A stretch of DNA of 64,000 bases from Piscicola geometra (taxonomy: Eukaryota > Annelida > Clitellata > Hirudinida > Piscicolidae): positions 3,893,739 through 3,957,738 of the forward strand of contig OX030962.1 of the NCBI GenBank assembly GCA_943735955.1. The letters are read 5' to 3'. The translations under genes were made by a program, and so were the position numbers. How positions within the stretch are numbered: position 1 is the first letter of the stretch; each line of letters opens with the position of its first letter. Shown piece by piece: positions 1 to 20,900 of this stretch. The notes under the pieces are model-generated. The model saw nothing but the letters and a program-made list of their open reading frames with translations. It did no database searches and was not told where the DNA came from.

Positions 1-990
1 AGAAGGATGGGGTGAAAAATGGATGGGAAGAAGGATGAAAAGAAAAATGGATGGGAAGAAGGATGAAAAGAAAAATGGATGGGAAGAAGGATGAAAAGAA
101 AAATGGATGGGAAGAAGGATGAAAAGAAAAATGGATGGGAAGAAGGATGAAAAGAAAAATGGATGGGAAGAAGGATGAAAAGAAAAATGGATGGGAAGAA
201 GGATGAAAAGAAAAATGGATGGGAAGAAGGATGGGGTGAAAAATGGATGGGAAGAAGGATGAAAAGAAAAATGGATGGGAAGAAGGATGGGGTGAAAAAT
301 GGATGGGAAGAAGGATGAAAAGAAAAATGGATGGGAAGAAGGATGAAAAGAAAAATGGATGGGAAGAAGGATGGGGTGAAAAATGGATGGGAAGAAGGAT
401 GAAAAGAAAAATGGATGGGAAGAAGGATGGGGTGAAAAATGGATGGGAAGAAGGATGGGGTGAAAAATGGATGGGAAGAAGGATGGGGTGAAAAATAGAT
501 AGGATAGTGAATGGGAGGATGAATGGGATGGGATAGTGAATGGGAGGATGAATGGGATGGGATAGTGAATGGGAGGATGAATGAGGTGGGATAGTGAATG
601 GGAGGATGAATGGGAGGATGAATGGGATGGGATAGTGAATGGGAGGATGAATGGGATGGGATAGTGAATGGGAGGATGAATGGGATGGGATAGTGAATGG
701 GAGGATGAATGAGGTGGGATAGTGAATGGGAGGATGAATGGGGTGGGATAGTGAATGGGAGGATGAATGGGAGGATGAATGGGATGGGATAGTGAATGGG
801 AGGATGAATGGGATGGGATAGTGAATGGGAGGATGAATGGGATAGGATAGTGAATGGGAGGATAAATGGATGGGATAGTGAATGGGATGGGATAGTGAAT
901 GGGAGGATGAATGGGGTGGGATAGTGAATGGGAAGATGAATGGGGTGGGATAGTGAATGGGAGGATGAATGGATGGGAGGATGAATGGGA
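1..990. repeat. Two adjoining G-rich minisatellites
   Basis: 1-494 is built of a 28-bp unit (GGATGAAAAGAAAAATGGAT core) with a variant carrying GGGGTG. 495-990 switches to a 29-bp unit (GGATAGTGAATGGGAGGATG core). Both lie beyond the last Smoothened exon seen, probably in its next intron or 3' region. Open frames here are repeat artefacts. Confidence 0.9.
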
Positions 991-998
991 TGGAGCAC

Positions 999-7484
<6,486 letters not shown>

Positions 7485-7876
7485 ACAATTAAAATTTGTA
7501 TAATATTTTGAAGAAAAATTAAAACAAATAACTTAGAATCTAAGTCTTAGATTATCATTTAAAAATTGTAAGTTTTCAAAGAAAGCCAATAAAATGAAAA
7601 CTGCATCTAAGTTGAATTCAAAAAAATATTTATGAGTTTAATTTTGAAATTTTAAAAATAATTATCACAAATTTCAATTTTTTTAAATATTATAAGTTAC
7701 GATTTTTAAAGTTAAAACTTAAATTTCACTTTAAACCCATATGATACTCCCATCAAGTTGAGAAAACCTGAAAATTTTGATTTAAATTTTAAATGGATTT
7801 CATCTAGTGTTTATAGTTTTTATAAATTGTTTAAAGTTTAAATAGTTAAATATTTAATAAATAAGTACTTTCCAAA
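7485..7876. promoter_or_regulatory. Putative bidirectional promoter, SMO / WASHC5
   Basis: The 392 bp between the two start codons of the head-to-head genes Smoothened (minus) and WASHC5 (plus) are AT-rich, free of tandem repeats and without open frames. Position alone suggests a shared promoter. I see no convincing TATA box and did not map transcription starts. Confidence 0.5.
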
Positions 7877-10800
7877 ATGGTTGACTTTTTAGCCGAAAAC
7901 AACTCTTGCGGCAAAATGATTTTGAATTTGGTATCCAACGGAAACGCCATTCTGGCAGAAATAATGCGTCTTTCTCGTTTCGTGCCTGCAGTCTTCACGA
8001 ACAAAATTCCGCAAGAACTAAGCAAGTATTCGGGCCTGCTCTTCGACTTCAGCTACTTCAAGAGTGTCGACTACTACGAGAACCACATCCAGAACCAGCC
8101 TGTTGGTGTATTAAGCAAGAATTTTTAACCGTAAAAAGTTAATTAATATTCTGTATATATTAGTTATAGTTGAGGATACCGCATAGTTTTCATAAAATAT
8201 CATTATCATTATGATGTGATTATAACTAGACAAAAGCATGGGTGCATCTTTGTTCGTAATCCTTCATTTCCTTTCACTTGAACGCCATGACGGCCAGGGA
8301 ATGGAGGAGTTGGACGAGGAGTTCAAGGAGAACTACCTCGAGGCACTCGGTCAATTCTACCAACTCTTCGAGGCCATCCACAAATATGTCACTGACCTAA
8401 ATAGGTTGATTGACATCATCAACATAAAAAAATAATATTTCTTTCTGATACCAACATTAAATTATACCATCAATGAATAAAAATCAATATTTTAAATGAT
8501 TTAAATGAATAAAATACTTTAATATATTTTAATTCAACTACGTCATCCCCACCACTACTACAACTAACACCATCACTACAACCTCCACCACTATCACCAC
8601 CACACCACCTCCACTACAACCACCACCACTACAACCACCACCACCACTATCACCACACCACTACTACCACCACCACCACAGGTATGTGGATGACTTGAAT
8701 GAGGGAGTTTACATCCAGCAAACAGTCGAATCTGTTCTGAGGGATGGAGATGGAAAACAACTACTGGTATCCTCCATTTATTCATTCATCTATCTTTCTA
8801 TCCATCCATTTATTAATTCCTCCATCCATCTTTCTATCCATCCATCTATTTTTTCAGTCATATTTCCATCAATCCATTCATTTATTCATTCATTCATTCA
8901 TTCATCGATCCATTCATCCATCTATTGATTCAGCTATTCATCTATTCTTCAATTCTTCAATCCACTCATCTATCTATCCATTCATCCATCCATCTATTCT
9001 CTCGCCTATCCATCCATTCATCAACTCATCCATCCATCCATCCACGCAGATAGAAGGAGTGTACCTGTATGGGGTGATGATGATGATGTTGGATGTGGAG
9101 ATGGAGGGTGCAGTTAGGGAGAGGATGCTGGTTTCCTACTACAGATACTCGTGCCTACTCCGCTTCCATTCACTTTTTTATCCAACTTTTGTAATAGAAA
9201 AATATGTCATGAAAATGATATGTTTTTATATTTTCATTTAGCCAATACATCCATTTTTTCACACTTTGTTTCCATTCCTTTCTCTCCACAAAATCTACTT
9301 CTCTCCTTCCTCTCCCTTCTACAACACCCCTACTTCTCTCTTCCCCATTCCACCCTTCTTTCGTCCACCCTCCTTTCATCCATCCTCCCTCCCTACATCC
9401 AAACCAGAACATCCCGATCCAACTCGGATAGTGGTGTGGATGAGGTGTGCAAGCTGTTACGCAGCAGTGGAGGAGGTGGTGGAGGTGGTGGAGGTGGAGG
9501 TGGGGGTGGAGGTAGAAGGACTTCAGGGTGTCCTGAAGAGTATTTGAGGTGGGTGGAGGTGGATCTATCCATCCACTTATTTAGCCATCCATCCATCCAT
9601 TAATCCACCTACCAGTCCATCAACTCACCCTTCCATTTATCCTTCCATCCATCCTTCAATACATCCATTCATCCCACTATCCATCCATCCACCATCCATC
9701 CATCCACCATCCATCCATCCACCATTCATCCATCCACCATCCATCCATCCATCAATCCATCCACCATCCATCCATCCATTTATCTATCTATCTTATCCAT
9801 CCATCAGACGCATCCCAATCAACCCATCTTTCATATCGATGGTTATTGGTCGACTGAGATCTGATGACCTTTACAACCAGCTATCCATCTTTCCCCATCC
9901 CGATCACCGGTCCACCGCTCTGGCCACCCAAGCTTCATCCCTTTTCATCCTCCTCCACTTCACGCCATCCATCCTCCACAACCATCCGTCCATCATGAGG
10001 GAAATTGTGGATAAGTTCTTTTCCGATAATTGGGTGGGTTGGTGTGGATGGGTGGGGGAATGTGGGTTTGGATGTGGATGGGTGAAAGTGGGTTGGTGTG
10101 GATGGGTGGGGGAGTGAGGGTTGTGGGTTGGTGGGTTTGGGTGAGGATGGGTGAAAGTGGGTTGGTGTGGATGGGTGGGGGAGTGAGGGTTGTGGGTTGG
10201 TGGGTTTGGGTGAGGATGGGTGAAAGTGGGTTGGTGTGGATGGGTGGGGGAGTGAGGGTTGTGGGTTGGTGGGTTTGGATGCGGATGGGTGAAAGTGGGT
10301 TGGGGTGGATGGGTGAATATGTGTTAGTGTGCGCGGGTGAGTGAATCTGTGTATGTGCTTTTGTTCACTTAGTAAAGGGCGCTATACAAATTATTAGTGA
10401 TTGATTGATTGATTGATTGATTGTAGTTATGCTTGGGTAGGTGTGGAGGATAATTTAGAAAAATCGCAAAGTTGAAATCTTTTAAATTAAAGTACACTTA
10501 AATTTTTTTTTCTTCTACTCAATCAATCAACCAGTCATCATCCACCCCATTCCGCGCACACACTCTTCTCTTGCATCCCACCCCGCCCAACCATCCCAAC
10601 CCACATAACAATCCAAACTCATGCCAACTCACTCAACCACCTCAAACCACATACACCCACCTAACCTTCCCAAACCACCTCCATCCACCTGACCATTCCA
10701 TTCCATCCACCTAACCATCCCATTCCATCCACCTAACCATCCCATTCCACCCCCCCCCCCCCCCCCACCATTTTTCCTTCTCTCGCAGGTGATCAGCGTC

Positions 10801-13422
10801 TACATGGGCAGAGTGGTCAATCTGGTGGACGCATGGTTGCCCTACAGGGCTGCCTCACAAGCCCTCAACAACACCATCGAGTATAGCCACGTTAGGGCAC
10901 TGGTAAGGGGTGATGATGATGATGATGATGATGATGATAATGATGATGATGATGATGATGATGGCTATGATGGTGGTGGTCATGAGGGTTGTGATGATGA
11001 TGATGAGGAAGAAGAGAAGAAGAATTATGGTTTTTATCATTATTTATTTTGTTAAATAATTTTTATAATTTTATTCTATTTTTTTTCTTATTATCATTGG
11101 CTATCATTATTATAATCAGTCAACCAATCCACTCATCAACCAACCCACTCAACTCACCCAAGCCACATCTCATACCCACCCATCACCCACCAAGCCACCA
11201 ATCCACCAATCCATCGAGACAGACGGCAAGACACAAGGCGAGCCTCGTTGAATTGACCGCCAAATTGCACTCACTCCTGAAGGAGGGAACATTGGCCGAT
11301 GAGTACGTCATGAAACACAGCGGGAAACTGCTCGACCTGGTGAGGCAGTGCAACGTGACCCTGAGGTGGCTGCTGCTGCATACATCTGGTGATCCACTCC
11401 ATGGTTGCTTGGGGGGGGGGGGGGGGGGTTTGGTGGAGATTTTGAGGGGAGGGGGGTTTCAGGGGGAAGGGTTGGCTTTTTGGGTGGATGGGTAGCTGGG
11501 TAGATAAAAGCAATTTTTAAAAATATTATTTATAGATTCCTTCTTTAAAATCTTAACCACCACCACCACTGCATCATCGTCAACCACCACCACCAAAGAA
11601 TGCACCAGTAAGAAATGCAGGCAACTGAGGGAGGTGGTGGTGGGGGAGTTGAGGGGGGTGGTGGGGGGAGGGGTGGGTGATGAAGAACTCTTCACCTTTC
11701 TTCTTCTCACCTCCGAACTTGAACTCATTCTCAAAGAGGTCACATGCAGTGAATTGATGGATGGATGAGTGAATTGATGGATGGAGGAGTGAATTGATGG
11801 ATGGAGGAGTGAATTGATGGATGGAGGAGTGAATTGATGGATGGAGGAGTGAATGGATGGATGGAGGAGTGAATGGATGCATTGAAGGGTGAATGCATGG
11901 ATGGAAGGATGAATTGATGCATGAATGAAGTTATGGAGGGGTGAATAAATGCATTGGGGGGTAAATGGTTGGATGGAGTGGTGAATGGATGCATGGATGG
12001 GTGAATGGATGCATGGATGGGTGAATGGATGCATGGATGGGTGAATGGATGCATGGAGGAGTGAATAGATGCGTTTTGATAACCCATTAAAATCAAAATC
12101 CATCCCATCTCTAATCCCATCCCACCCACCCCATCCCAAATTCATCTCAGACCTTCAGAAGGCTATTGGATGATAGAGAGAAGATGTGGGATGGTGAGAA
12201 GAGAGAGGGGGTGGGCACATTGCAAGAGTTGGCAGACGCATTCCTGGGAGACCGACCTCTGAGCAGACTACCCAAGAATGGTCTGTTCTAACAGTTTATT
12301 ATTGTTATTATTATTATTATTATTATTATTGAAAAAAGTATTTTTTTAAATCCTGATTTTGTTTTGAAATGCTTTGTTTTAATTTTCTATCTTTTTTTCA
12401 GAAAGAGAATATTTTATAAATTCAGTTAATACCTTCGCAATCACCATCACTATCGTCATCATAATCACAATCCTCACCACCCCTTCCACTAGCCCCATCA
12501 TCACTCCCACCCCCATCACCACCCTATCATCACCATCATCATCATCCCCACCACAACCACCACTACCATTATCACCAAACCCGCACCTCCATCCCCACCC
12601 CCACCACTCCCATCATCATCATCATCATGACGACTACAACGACAGACAAACTCCACAAGTGGTTTGGGGAGATGGCCGGGAGGGTGGACAGGTTGCAGTT
12701 GGACGGGGGCATGTTGACTGGAGGCAGGATCGTCAAGATGGTGCATGCGCTGGATCAGGTGGCTTTGGGATGGGGGGTTTGGGATGAGGGCTTTGGGATG
12801 GGGGTTTGGGATGGGGGGTTTGGGATGAGGGCTTTGGGATGGGGCTTTGGGATGGGGCTTTGGGATGGGGGTTTGGGATGGGGGTTTGGGATGGGGGTTT
12901 GGGATGGGGGTTTGGGATGGGGGCTTTGAGATGGGGGTTTGGGATGGGGGCTTTGAGATGGGGGTTTGGGATGGGAGTTTGGGATGGAGGGTTTGGGATG
13001 GGGGTTTGGGATGGGGGCTTTGAGATGGGGGTTTGGGATGGGGGTTTGGGATGGGGGTTTGGGATGGGGGTTTGGGATGGGGGCTTTGGGATGGAGGTTT
13101 GGGATGGGGGCTTTGAGATGGGGGTTTGGGATGGGGGGTTTAGCTAAAGAAGCGAAGAACATGAGCGAGAACATGCGAACAGACACACGAACGGCGAACA
13201 GGTGCAAGAGTTCCACCAGGTGGAGAACGTGCAGGTGAAGCAGTTCATCGACGACAGCAAGAACTGCCTCTACAAGATGATCAAGGTTTGTTTGTTCGTG
13301 TGTTCGTTTGTTTGTTTGTTCGTTTGTTTGTTTGTTCGTGTGTTCGTTTGTTTGTTTGTTCGTTTGTTTCTTTTTTAAATTTGGTTCTCCGTTGTTATTG
13401 CATGATCATCATGATCATCATG

Positions 13423-13459
<37 letters not shown>

Positions 13460-15222
13460 CCCTCAGGTGCTGAACACAAAAGAAGACACCTTGATCAACC
13501 TCCAGTTCATCTCCGACCTCTCCTATGCATGGAAAATCATCGACAAGTAAGCATCATCATCATCACCATCGCTACCATGAATGATAGTAATAATTATAAT
13601 GATTATTATATACAATAATAATAATATAAATAATATACTAAAATACTAATATAAATAATATAATAAAATTTAATAAAAATAATAATATAAATCATAATAT
13701 AAAAAATAATATAAATAATATTAATGATAATATAAATTATATAAATAATAATAATAATAATAATAATAACGGCATTTCCTTGCAGTTTGACGGCACACAT
13801 GCAGGCGGGCATCAGGAGGGACCCCTTTCTCGTCATCAAACTGCGCGCCACCGTTCTCAAAGTCATTAATTATATATTTCATTATTATTTATATTTTTTA
13901 TTATTTATATTTATATTTTTTTATTATTTATATTTATATTTTTTTATTATTTATATTTATATTTTTTTATTATTTATATTTATATTTTATTATAATTTAT
14001 ATTATTATTTATATTTATATTTATATTATTATTAGTAGCAGTAGAAGAATGTAATAATAGTTTTCTATAACCTTTTTTTCTATAAAGAATTTTTAAAATC
14101 ATCAATATCATCACCCTCATCATCATCACCATCATCCTCATCATCATCATCCTCACAAACACCATGCATCTCCACCACCACCACCCATCTCTATAAATAG
14201 CTCGCCTCAGCCCTCGACCTGCCTCTCTTCCGCATCAACCAATCAAACAGCGAGGACTTGATGAGCGTGTCGCAGTTCTATTCGGGTCAGTTGGTGACGT
14301 ATGTACGCAAGGTTCTACAGGTGAGGGGGGTGGTTAGGGGGGGGTGGTTAGAGGGGGGGTGGTTAGGGGGGGAGTGGTTAGGGGGGGAGTGGTTAGTGGG
14401 GAGTGGTTAGGGGGTGGTGGTTAGAGGGGGGGGGTGGTTAGAGGGGGGGGGGGTGGTTAGGGGGGGGGGTTAGGGTTAGGGGGGGGAGTGGTTAGGGGGG
14501 GAGTGGTTAGGGGGGGGGGGTGGTTAGAGGGGGTGTGGTTAGGGGGGGAGTGGTTAGGGGGGGGGTGGTTAGGGAGGGAGTGGTTAGGGGGGGAGTGGTT
14601 AGGTGAGGGGGGTGGTTAGGGAGGGGGTGGTTAGGGGGGGGAGGTTATTTTTGTTTTCTGGCTTATCAAATTGTTGTTGTTATTGTTTTATTTTCATTTT
14701 TTTATTACTTCTGTAATAGTAATTTTTATTTTTTCTATTACTTTTGTAATATTCATTTTTTAATCGTTTCTATTATCATTATAATTATTATCATAAATAT
14801 TTATATTATTATTCTAACTATTATTATTATTATTATTGTTACTTTATTATTATTATTATTATTATTATTATTGACATTATTGGACAGATAATTCCGGAAA
14901 CGATGTTCGTGCTCCTTTCGCAGATCATCGACCTCTTGACCAACAATATCAAGGAGGTTCCTACTAGGTGCTGATGATGATTATGGTTATGATGATGATG
15001 GTTATGATGATGATGATGATGGTTATGATGATGATGGTGGTGGTGGTGGTTATGATGATGATGGTGTTGGTGGTGGTGGTGATGATGGTGATGGTGAAGA
15101 TGGTGTTGAAGGTGGTGATGATGATGATGGTGTTGGTGGTGGTGATGATGATGATCTCATAACAGGTTGGAGAAAGAAAAGTTGAGGGAGTATGCTCAGT
15201 TGGATGATCGCTACAAGGTACA

Positions 15223-15264
<42 letters not shown>

Positions 15265-15294
15265 TACACACACAAAACACAAAACACACACAAT

Positions 15295-15326
<32 letters not shown>

Positions 15327-17824
15327 GGCACACACACAAGCACACATACACACACACATACACACACACACACAATCACACATACACACACACACACACA
15401 GGTAGCACAACTGACTCAAGCCATTTCTATTTTCACTGAAGGAATGCTGAAGATGAAATCAACATTAGTTGGAATCATTAAGGTGCTGATAATGATGATT
15501 GTGAGGATGATAATGATGATAGTAATTATGATGATGATGATGATGATGATGATGATGGTGATGGTGATAGTGATTATGATGGTAGGAGTATCGAGTGATG
15601 AAGATGATGAATATGAAGATAGGAACAAAGCTATGATGTTGATGATGAGGATAGTGATGATGATGATAGTGATGATGAGGATAATTATAGAAGCGAAGAT
15701 TCGACGATGACGGCGGTAGCAAAAAAAAAATAATAAAGAGCTAAATTAGAATTCGTTTTGTTTATTAGATAGACCCCAAACGCTTGTTGGAGGATGGGGT
15801 GAGGAAGGAGTTGGTGAGGAGGGTTGCCATGGCGATTGACAACACTCTCGTCTTCAAAGATAAGAAGGTGCTTGATGATGATGATGGTGATGGTGTTGAT
15901 GGTGGGGATGATGATGGTGATGGTGATGATGGGGAGAAAGAAGAGGAAGATGATGATGGGGCGATGACAACAAATGAATTTTTTTATTTCTACCGTCATT
16001 TCCAAAAAAAATGAAAAAAGACAAAAAAAGTAAAATTAAGGCAACTTAAAAATAAAACGCTGGTCTATCTATGCCACCCACCCACTAACCCATCCCATTG
16101 CACCTCCCCTTTGCACCCACCACCCAACCCACCCATTGGAGCAGCAGGGGGGTGGTCTGATGGAGAGGCTGGATGAGCTGGGCAGGTTGATGGACGGGTA
16201 TAGGAGGTCATTCGAGTATATACAGGACTACGTTGACCTGTATGGCCTCAAGGTGGGTGGGTCGGTGGGTCTGGAAGGTTTTAATCGTTCTTGGTTCTAT
16301 TGTTAGTTTTAGGATTTGAGATGTGGCATTTTTTACCGATTGAGTCGTTTTTAGATTGATCAATTTTTCTCTTTATTCATCTTTCTTCCTTCTATCTCTT
16401 CATTAATTTATCAATCCAAAAATGTATCTATTTATGCATTCATCTGATTAACCTTCCATCCATCCATCTATCCATCCATCCATCCATCCATCTATCCATC
16501 CATCCATCCATCCATCCATCTATCCATCCATCCATCCATCCATCCATCCATCTATCCATCCATCCATCCATCCATCCATCCATCCATGGCAGGTCTGGCA
16601 AGAGGAGTTTTCTAGAATCATCAACTACAACGTCGAGCAAGAGTGTAATCTCTACGTCAGAAACAAGGTTGGGGGGGGGGGTAAGGGTTGGAGGGGGGGC
16701 AAGGGTTGGAGGGGGGGCAAGGGTTGGAGGGGGGCAAGGGTTGGAGGGGGGCAAGGGTTGGAGGGGGGCAAGGGTTGGAGAGGGGGCAAGGGTTGAAGGG
16801 GGGGCAAGGGTTGGAGGGGGGGCAAGGGTTGGAGAGGGGGCAAGGGTTGGAGGGGAGGCAAGGGTTGAAGGGGGGCAAGGGTTGGAGGGGGGGCAAGGGT
16901 TGGAGGGGAGGCAAGGGTTGAAGGGGGGGCAAGGGTTGGAGGGGGGGCAAGGGTTGGAGGGGGGTAATGGATTGGCCATGCTGGTGGTGTTGGGAGGAAG
17001 GGGATGGTGGCAGGAGAGTGAGAAAGGGGGGTAGTAGTGGATGGGAAGAGAGGAAGGGAGCATGGTGATGGTAGGAGAGGGGATGAGTAATGATGGGGTA
17101 TGGTGCTGATGGGAAGGAAGTGGGAAAGGTGAGAGGCTGGAAAAGAGGGAGGATAGAGATTGGAAAGGGGAGGAAGGGCTAGAGAATGGATTGTAGAATG
17201 GAGTTAAGGGAAGAGAAAATCAAATCCACCCAATCAGATTCAAGACTGGCAGAGTGTCTACCAATCACAAAGCGTTCCCATCCCCATCTTCCCACCCATC
17301 GACTCGTCCGTCAATTCAATTGGACGCCTCGTCAAAGAAATCCTCAGAATCACCAATCCGCAGTGAGCAAGCAAGGGTGTTCAGCTTATTGTCTAAGTTA
17401 TATTTAAAATATGCTAAATAATTATATTGCTTTTTTTCTTTTTATTCTCATTTTCTGATTTTATTCACACAAAAAATTAAATTAATTATGTTAATATTGC
17501 AAACAAATACTAATCCATAAATAGACAACATGCCCCTTCTCATCTTCCTTCTCTTCCTCCTTCTCTTTCTCCTCCTCTTCCTTTTCCTTCTTTTCCTCTT
17601 CTTCCTCCTTTCCTTCCTCCTCTTCCTCTTCAGGGCGTGCATCTACCTGGATCACATGGCAACATGGTACGACTACAAGACCAAACAGGAAGTCGTCACT
17701 GTCAAGCTCTTCCAGTCGCTAGAGGTGATGATGATGATGGTGGTGGTGATGATGATAATGGTGATGATGATGAGGGGGATGATGGTGTTGATGGTGGTGG
17801 TGATGATGATGATGGTGAGGGGGG

Positions 17825-17855
<31 letters not shown>

Positions 17856-17932
17856 GATGGTGATAGTGATGATGGTGGTGGTGATGATGATGAGGGGGAT
17901 TGTGATGATGATGAGGGGGGTGTTGATGAGGG

Positions 17933-17963
<31 letters not shown>

Positions 17964-20900
17964 GGTGGTGGTGATGATGATGAGGGGGGTGTTGATGATG
18001 ATGATGATGGTGATGATGATGTTGATGATGATGTCGTCCCGATGATGACGACGTGATGACAGAGGGCCATAGGAACGTGGGGACTCTCCGGGGTGGACCG
18101 ACTGCTCTGCTTCATGATTACGCAATCACTCTCTTCCCTCCTCACCCACGTGGCCAAGCACGTGGTCGCCGATAAACAGCTGATGGAGGGTCTGACTAAA
18201 CTACGCGTGCATTTAAAGATGGCGGGTGCTTGCGTGGAGGCGAAGAAGATGGCGTGGGAGGAAACCATGATGAAGGGTGATTATGGTCTGACTATCGGTT
18301 AAACTAATTAATGATAATTGAGTAAAGGTTTTTTAATTTTTAATTATCTTTTGTAAATTTAATTTGAAATTGATTTATCATCATCATCACCACCACCAGT
18401 CCATCCTCAGAAACTTTTGCAACCTCACATCTATAAGATCAACAAGCATCTGCCCAAGTGCCTTGATCTCATCCTCAAGGTTCCATTCATCCATCTATCC
18501 ATCCATCCATCTATCCATCCATCCACCATCTATCCATCTATCCATCCATCTATCCATCCATCTATCCATCCATCTATCCATCCATCTATCCATCCATCTA
18601 TCCATCCATCCACCATCTATCCATCTATCCATCCATCTATCCATCCATCCACCATCTATCCATCTATCCATCCATTTATCCATCTATCCATCTATCTATC
18701 CATCCATCCATCCACCATCTATCCATCAATCCATCCATCTATCCATCTATCTATCCATCCATCTATCCATCCATCCATCCATCTATCCATCCATCTATTC
18801 ATCCATCTATCCATCCATCTATCCATCCACCATCCATCCACCATCCATCCACCATCCATCTATCCATCCATCTATCCATCCATCTATCCATCCATCTATC
18901 CATCCATCTATCCATCCATCTATCCATCCATCCATCTATCCATCCATCCATCTATCCATCCATCCATCCATCTATCCATCCATCTATCCATCCATCTATC
19001 CATCCATCTATCCATCCATCTATCCATCCATCTATCCATCCATCCATCCATCCATCCATCCATCCATCTATCCATCCATCCATCCACCATCCATCCATCC
19101 ATCTATCCATCCATCCATCCATCTATCCATCCATCCATCCATCCATCCACCCACCATCCATCCATCCATCCATCCATCCATGCAGGTTGGTCAGATGCAG
19201 TTGTTGAGGCGGCTGATAGAACAGCAACTATCATCATCATGCACCTCCCACTCCAAATTCCTGCATGCCGCCCTCAGCAACCTCAACCAGTGAGGGAGGG
19301 GGAGGGAGGAGGGGGAGTGAAGGGGAGGGAGAGGGAGGGGGAGGGAGGGAGGGGCGGTGAGGGAGGGGGAGGGGGGAGGGGAGATGATGGGGCGCGAGGG
19401 TTCGGAGGAGGTGGGGAAGGTGGCGAGAGTGAATAATTGAACAAATAAGGCGGGGAAGGGAGATGAGGAGAGGCAGAGTGAGAGGAAGTGTTGTCTAAAG
19501 TTGAATGAGCCAGAAACAGTTTTCAATTTTTTTGGAAATTTTTTACTTTCACCATCATCATCATCACCATCATCATCACCATCATCATCCTCACCATCAT
19601 CATCATCACCATCATCATCCTCACCATCATCATCCTCACCATCATCATCTTCACCATCATCATCTTCACCATCATCCTCACCACCACCATCACCATCATC
19701 ATCCTCACCATCATCATCTTCACCATCATCATCCTCACCATCATCATCATCACCACCACCACCATCATCATCCTCACCACCATACAGCGCTCTACTCAGC
19801 GAAGCACAACAGCAGCAACAACAGCAACAGCCACTAGACACAGCTGCATCATCATCATCACCACCATCATCATCAGCATCATCATCAGGCGTCCTCCTAT
19901 CTGATGTGACCTGCTGTTTGGAGGCAGCGGGTATCTACAACCCTTTGGAGAAGGTGGTTTAGGGCGAGGGGTAGGAAGAAGGTGATTGGGTGGGGGAAGG
20001 TAGGTGGTGGTGGAGGTTGGTGGGGTGGGGGGATGCATGGGTGTTGGTTGAAAGATTTGTTCGAGAGAGTTATTGGAGGATTCTTGAGGGGATTGGAGAA
20101 GGGGTGTGTAGAAGGAGGAGGGAGGGTTGGTGGAAGGAGGGGGGGAGGGTTGGTAGAGGGATCGGTGGAAGGAGGGGGGGAGGGTTGGTAGAGGGATCGG
20201 TGGAAGGAGGGGGGGAGGGTTGGTGGAGGGATCGGTGGAAGGAGGGAGGAAGGTTGGTGGAGGGATCGGTGGAAGGAGGGGGGAGGGTTGGTGGAGGGAT
20301 CGGTGGAAGGAGGGGGAGGGTTGGTGGAGGGATCGGTGGAAGGAGGGAGGAAGGTTGGTGGAGGAATCGGTGGAAGGAGGGGGGAGGGTTGGTGGAGGGA
20401 TCGGTGGAAGGAGGGGGAGGGTTGGTGGAGGGATTGGTGGAAGGAGGGGGAGGGTTGGTGGAGGGATTGGTGGAAGGAGGGGGGAGGGTTGGTGGAGGGA
20501 TTGGTGGAAGGAGGGGGGAGGGTTGGTGGAGGGATCGGTGGAAGGAGGGGGAGGGTTGGTGGAGGGATTGGTGGAAGGAGGGGGGAGGGTTGGTGGAGGG
20601 ATTGGTGGAAGAGGGGAGGGTTCAGAGGGATTTTTGGTTGAGTTTGTAGATAAATTGGGAATGGGAAGTGCGGTCGATGGCTGATTAAGACGATCATTAC
20701 TACCACCATCATTACTACCACCATCATTACTACCACCATCATTACTACCACCATCATTACTACCACCATCATTACTACCACCATCATTACTACCACCATC
20801 ATTACTACCACCATCATTACTACCACCATCATTACTACCACCATCATTACTACCACCATCATTACTACCACCATCATTACTACCACCATCATTACTACCA

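Noticed and set aside
18364..19436. Frames of over 300 codons of Ile-His-Pro-Ser
   Set aside because: A CATC tetranucleotide array in WASHC5 intron 25; the only real coding parts are exons 18400-18479 and 19186-19289.
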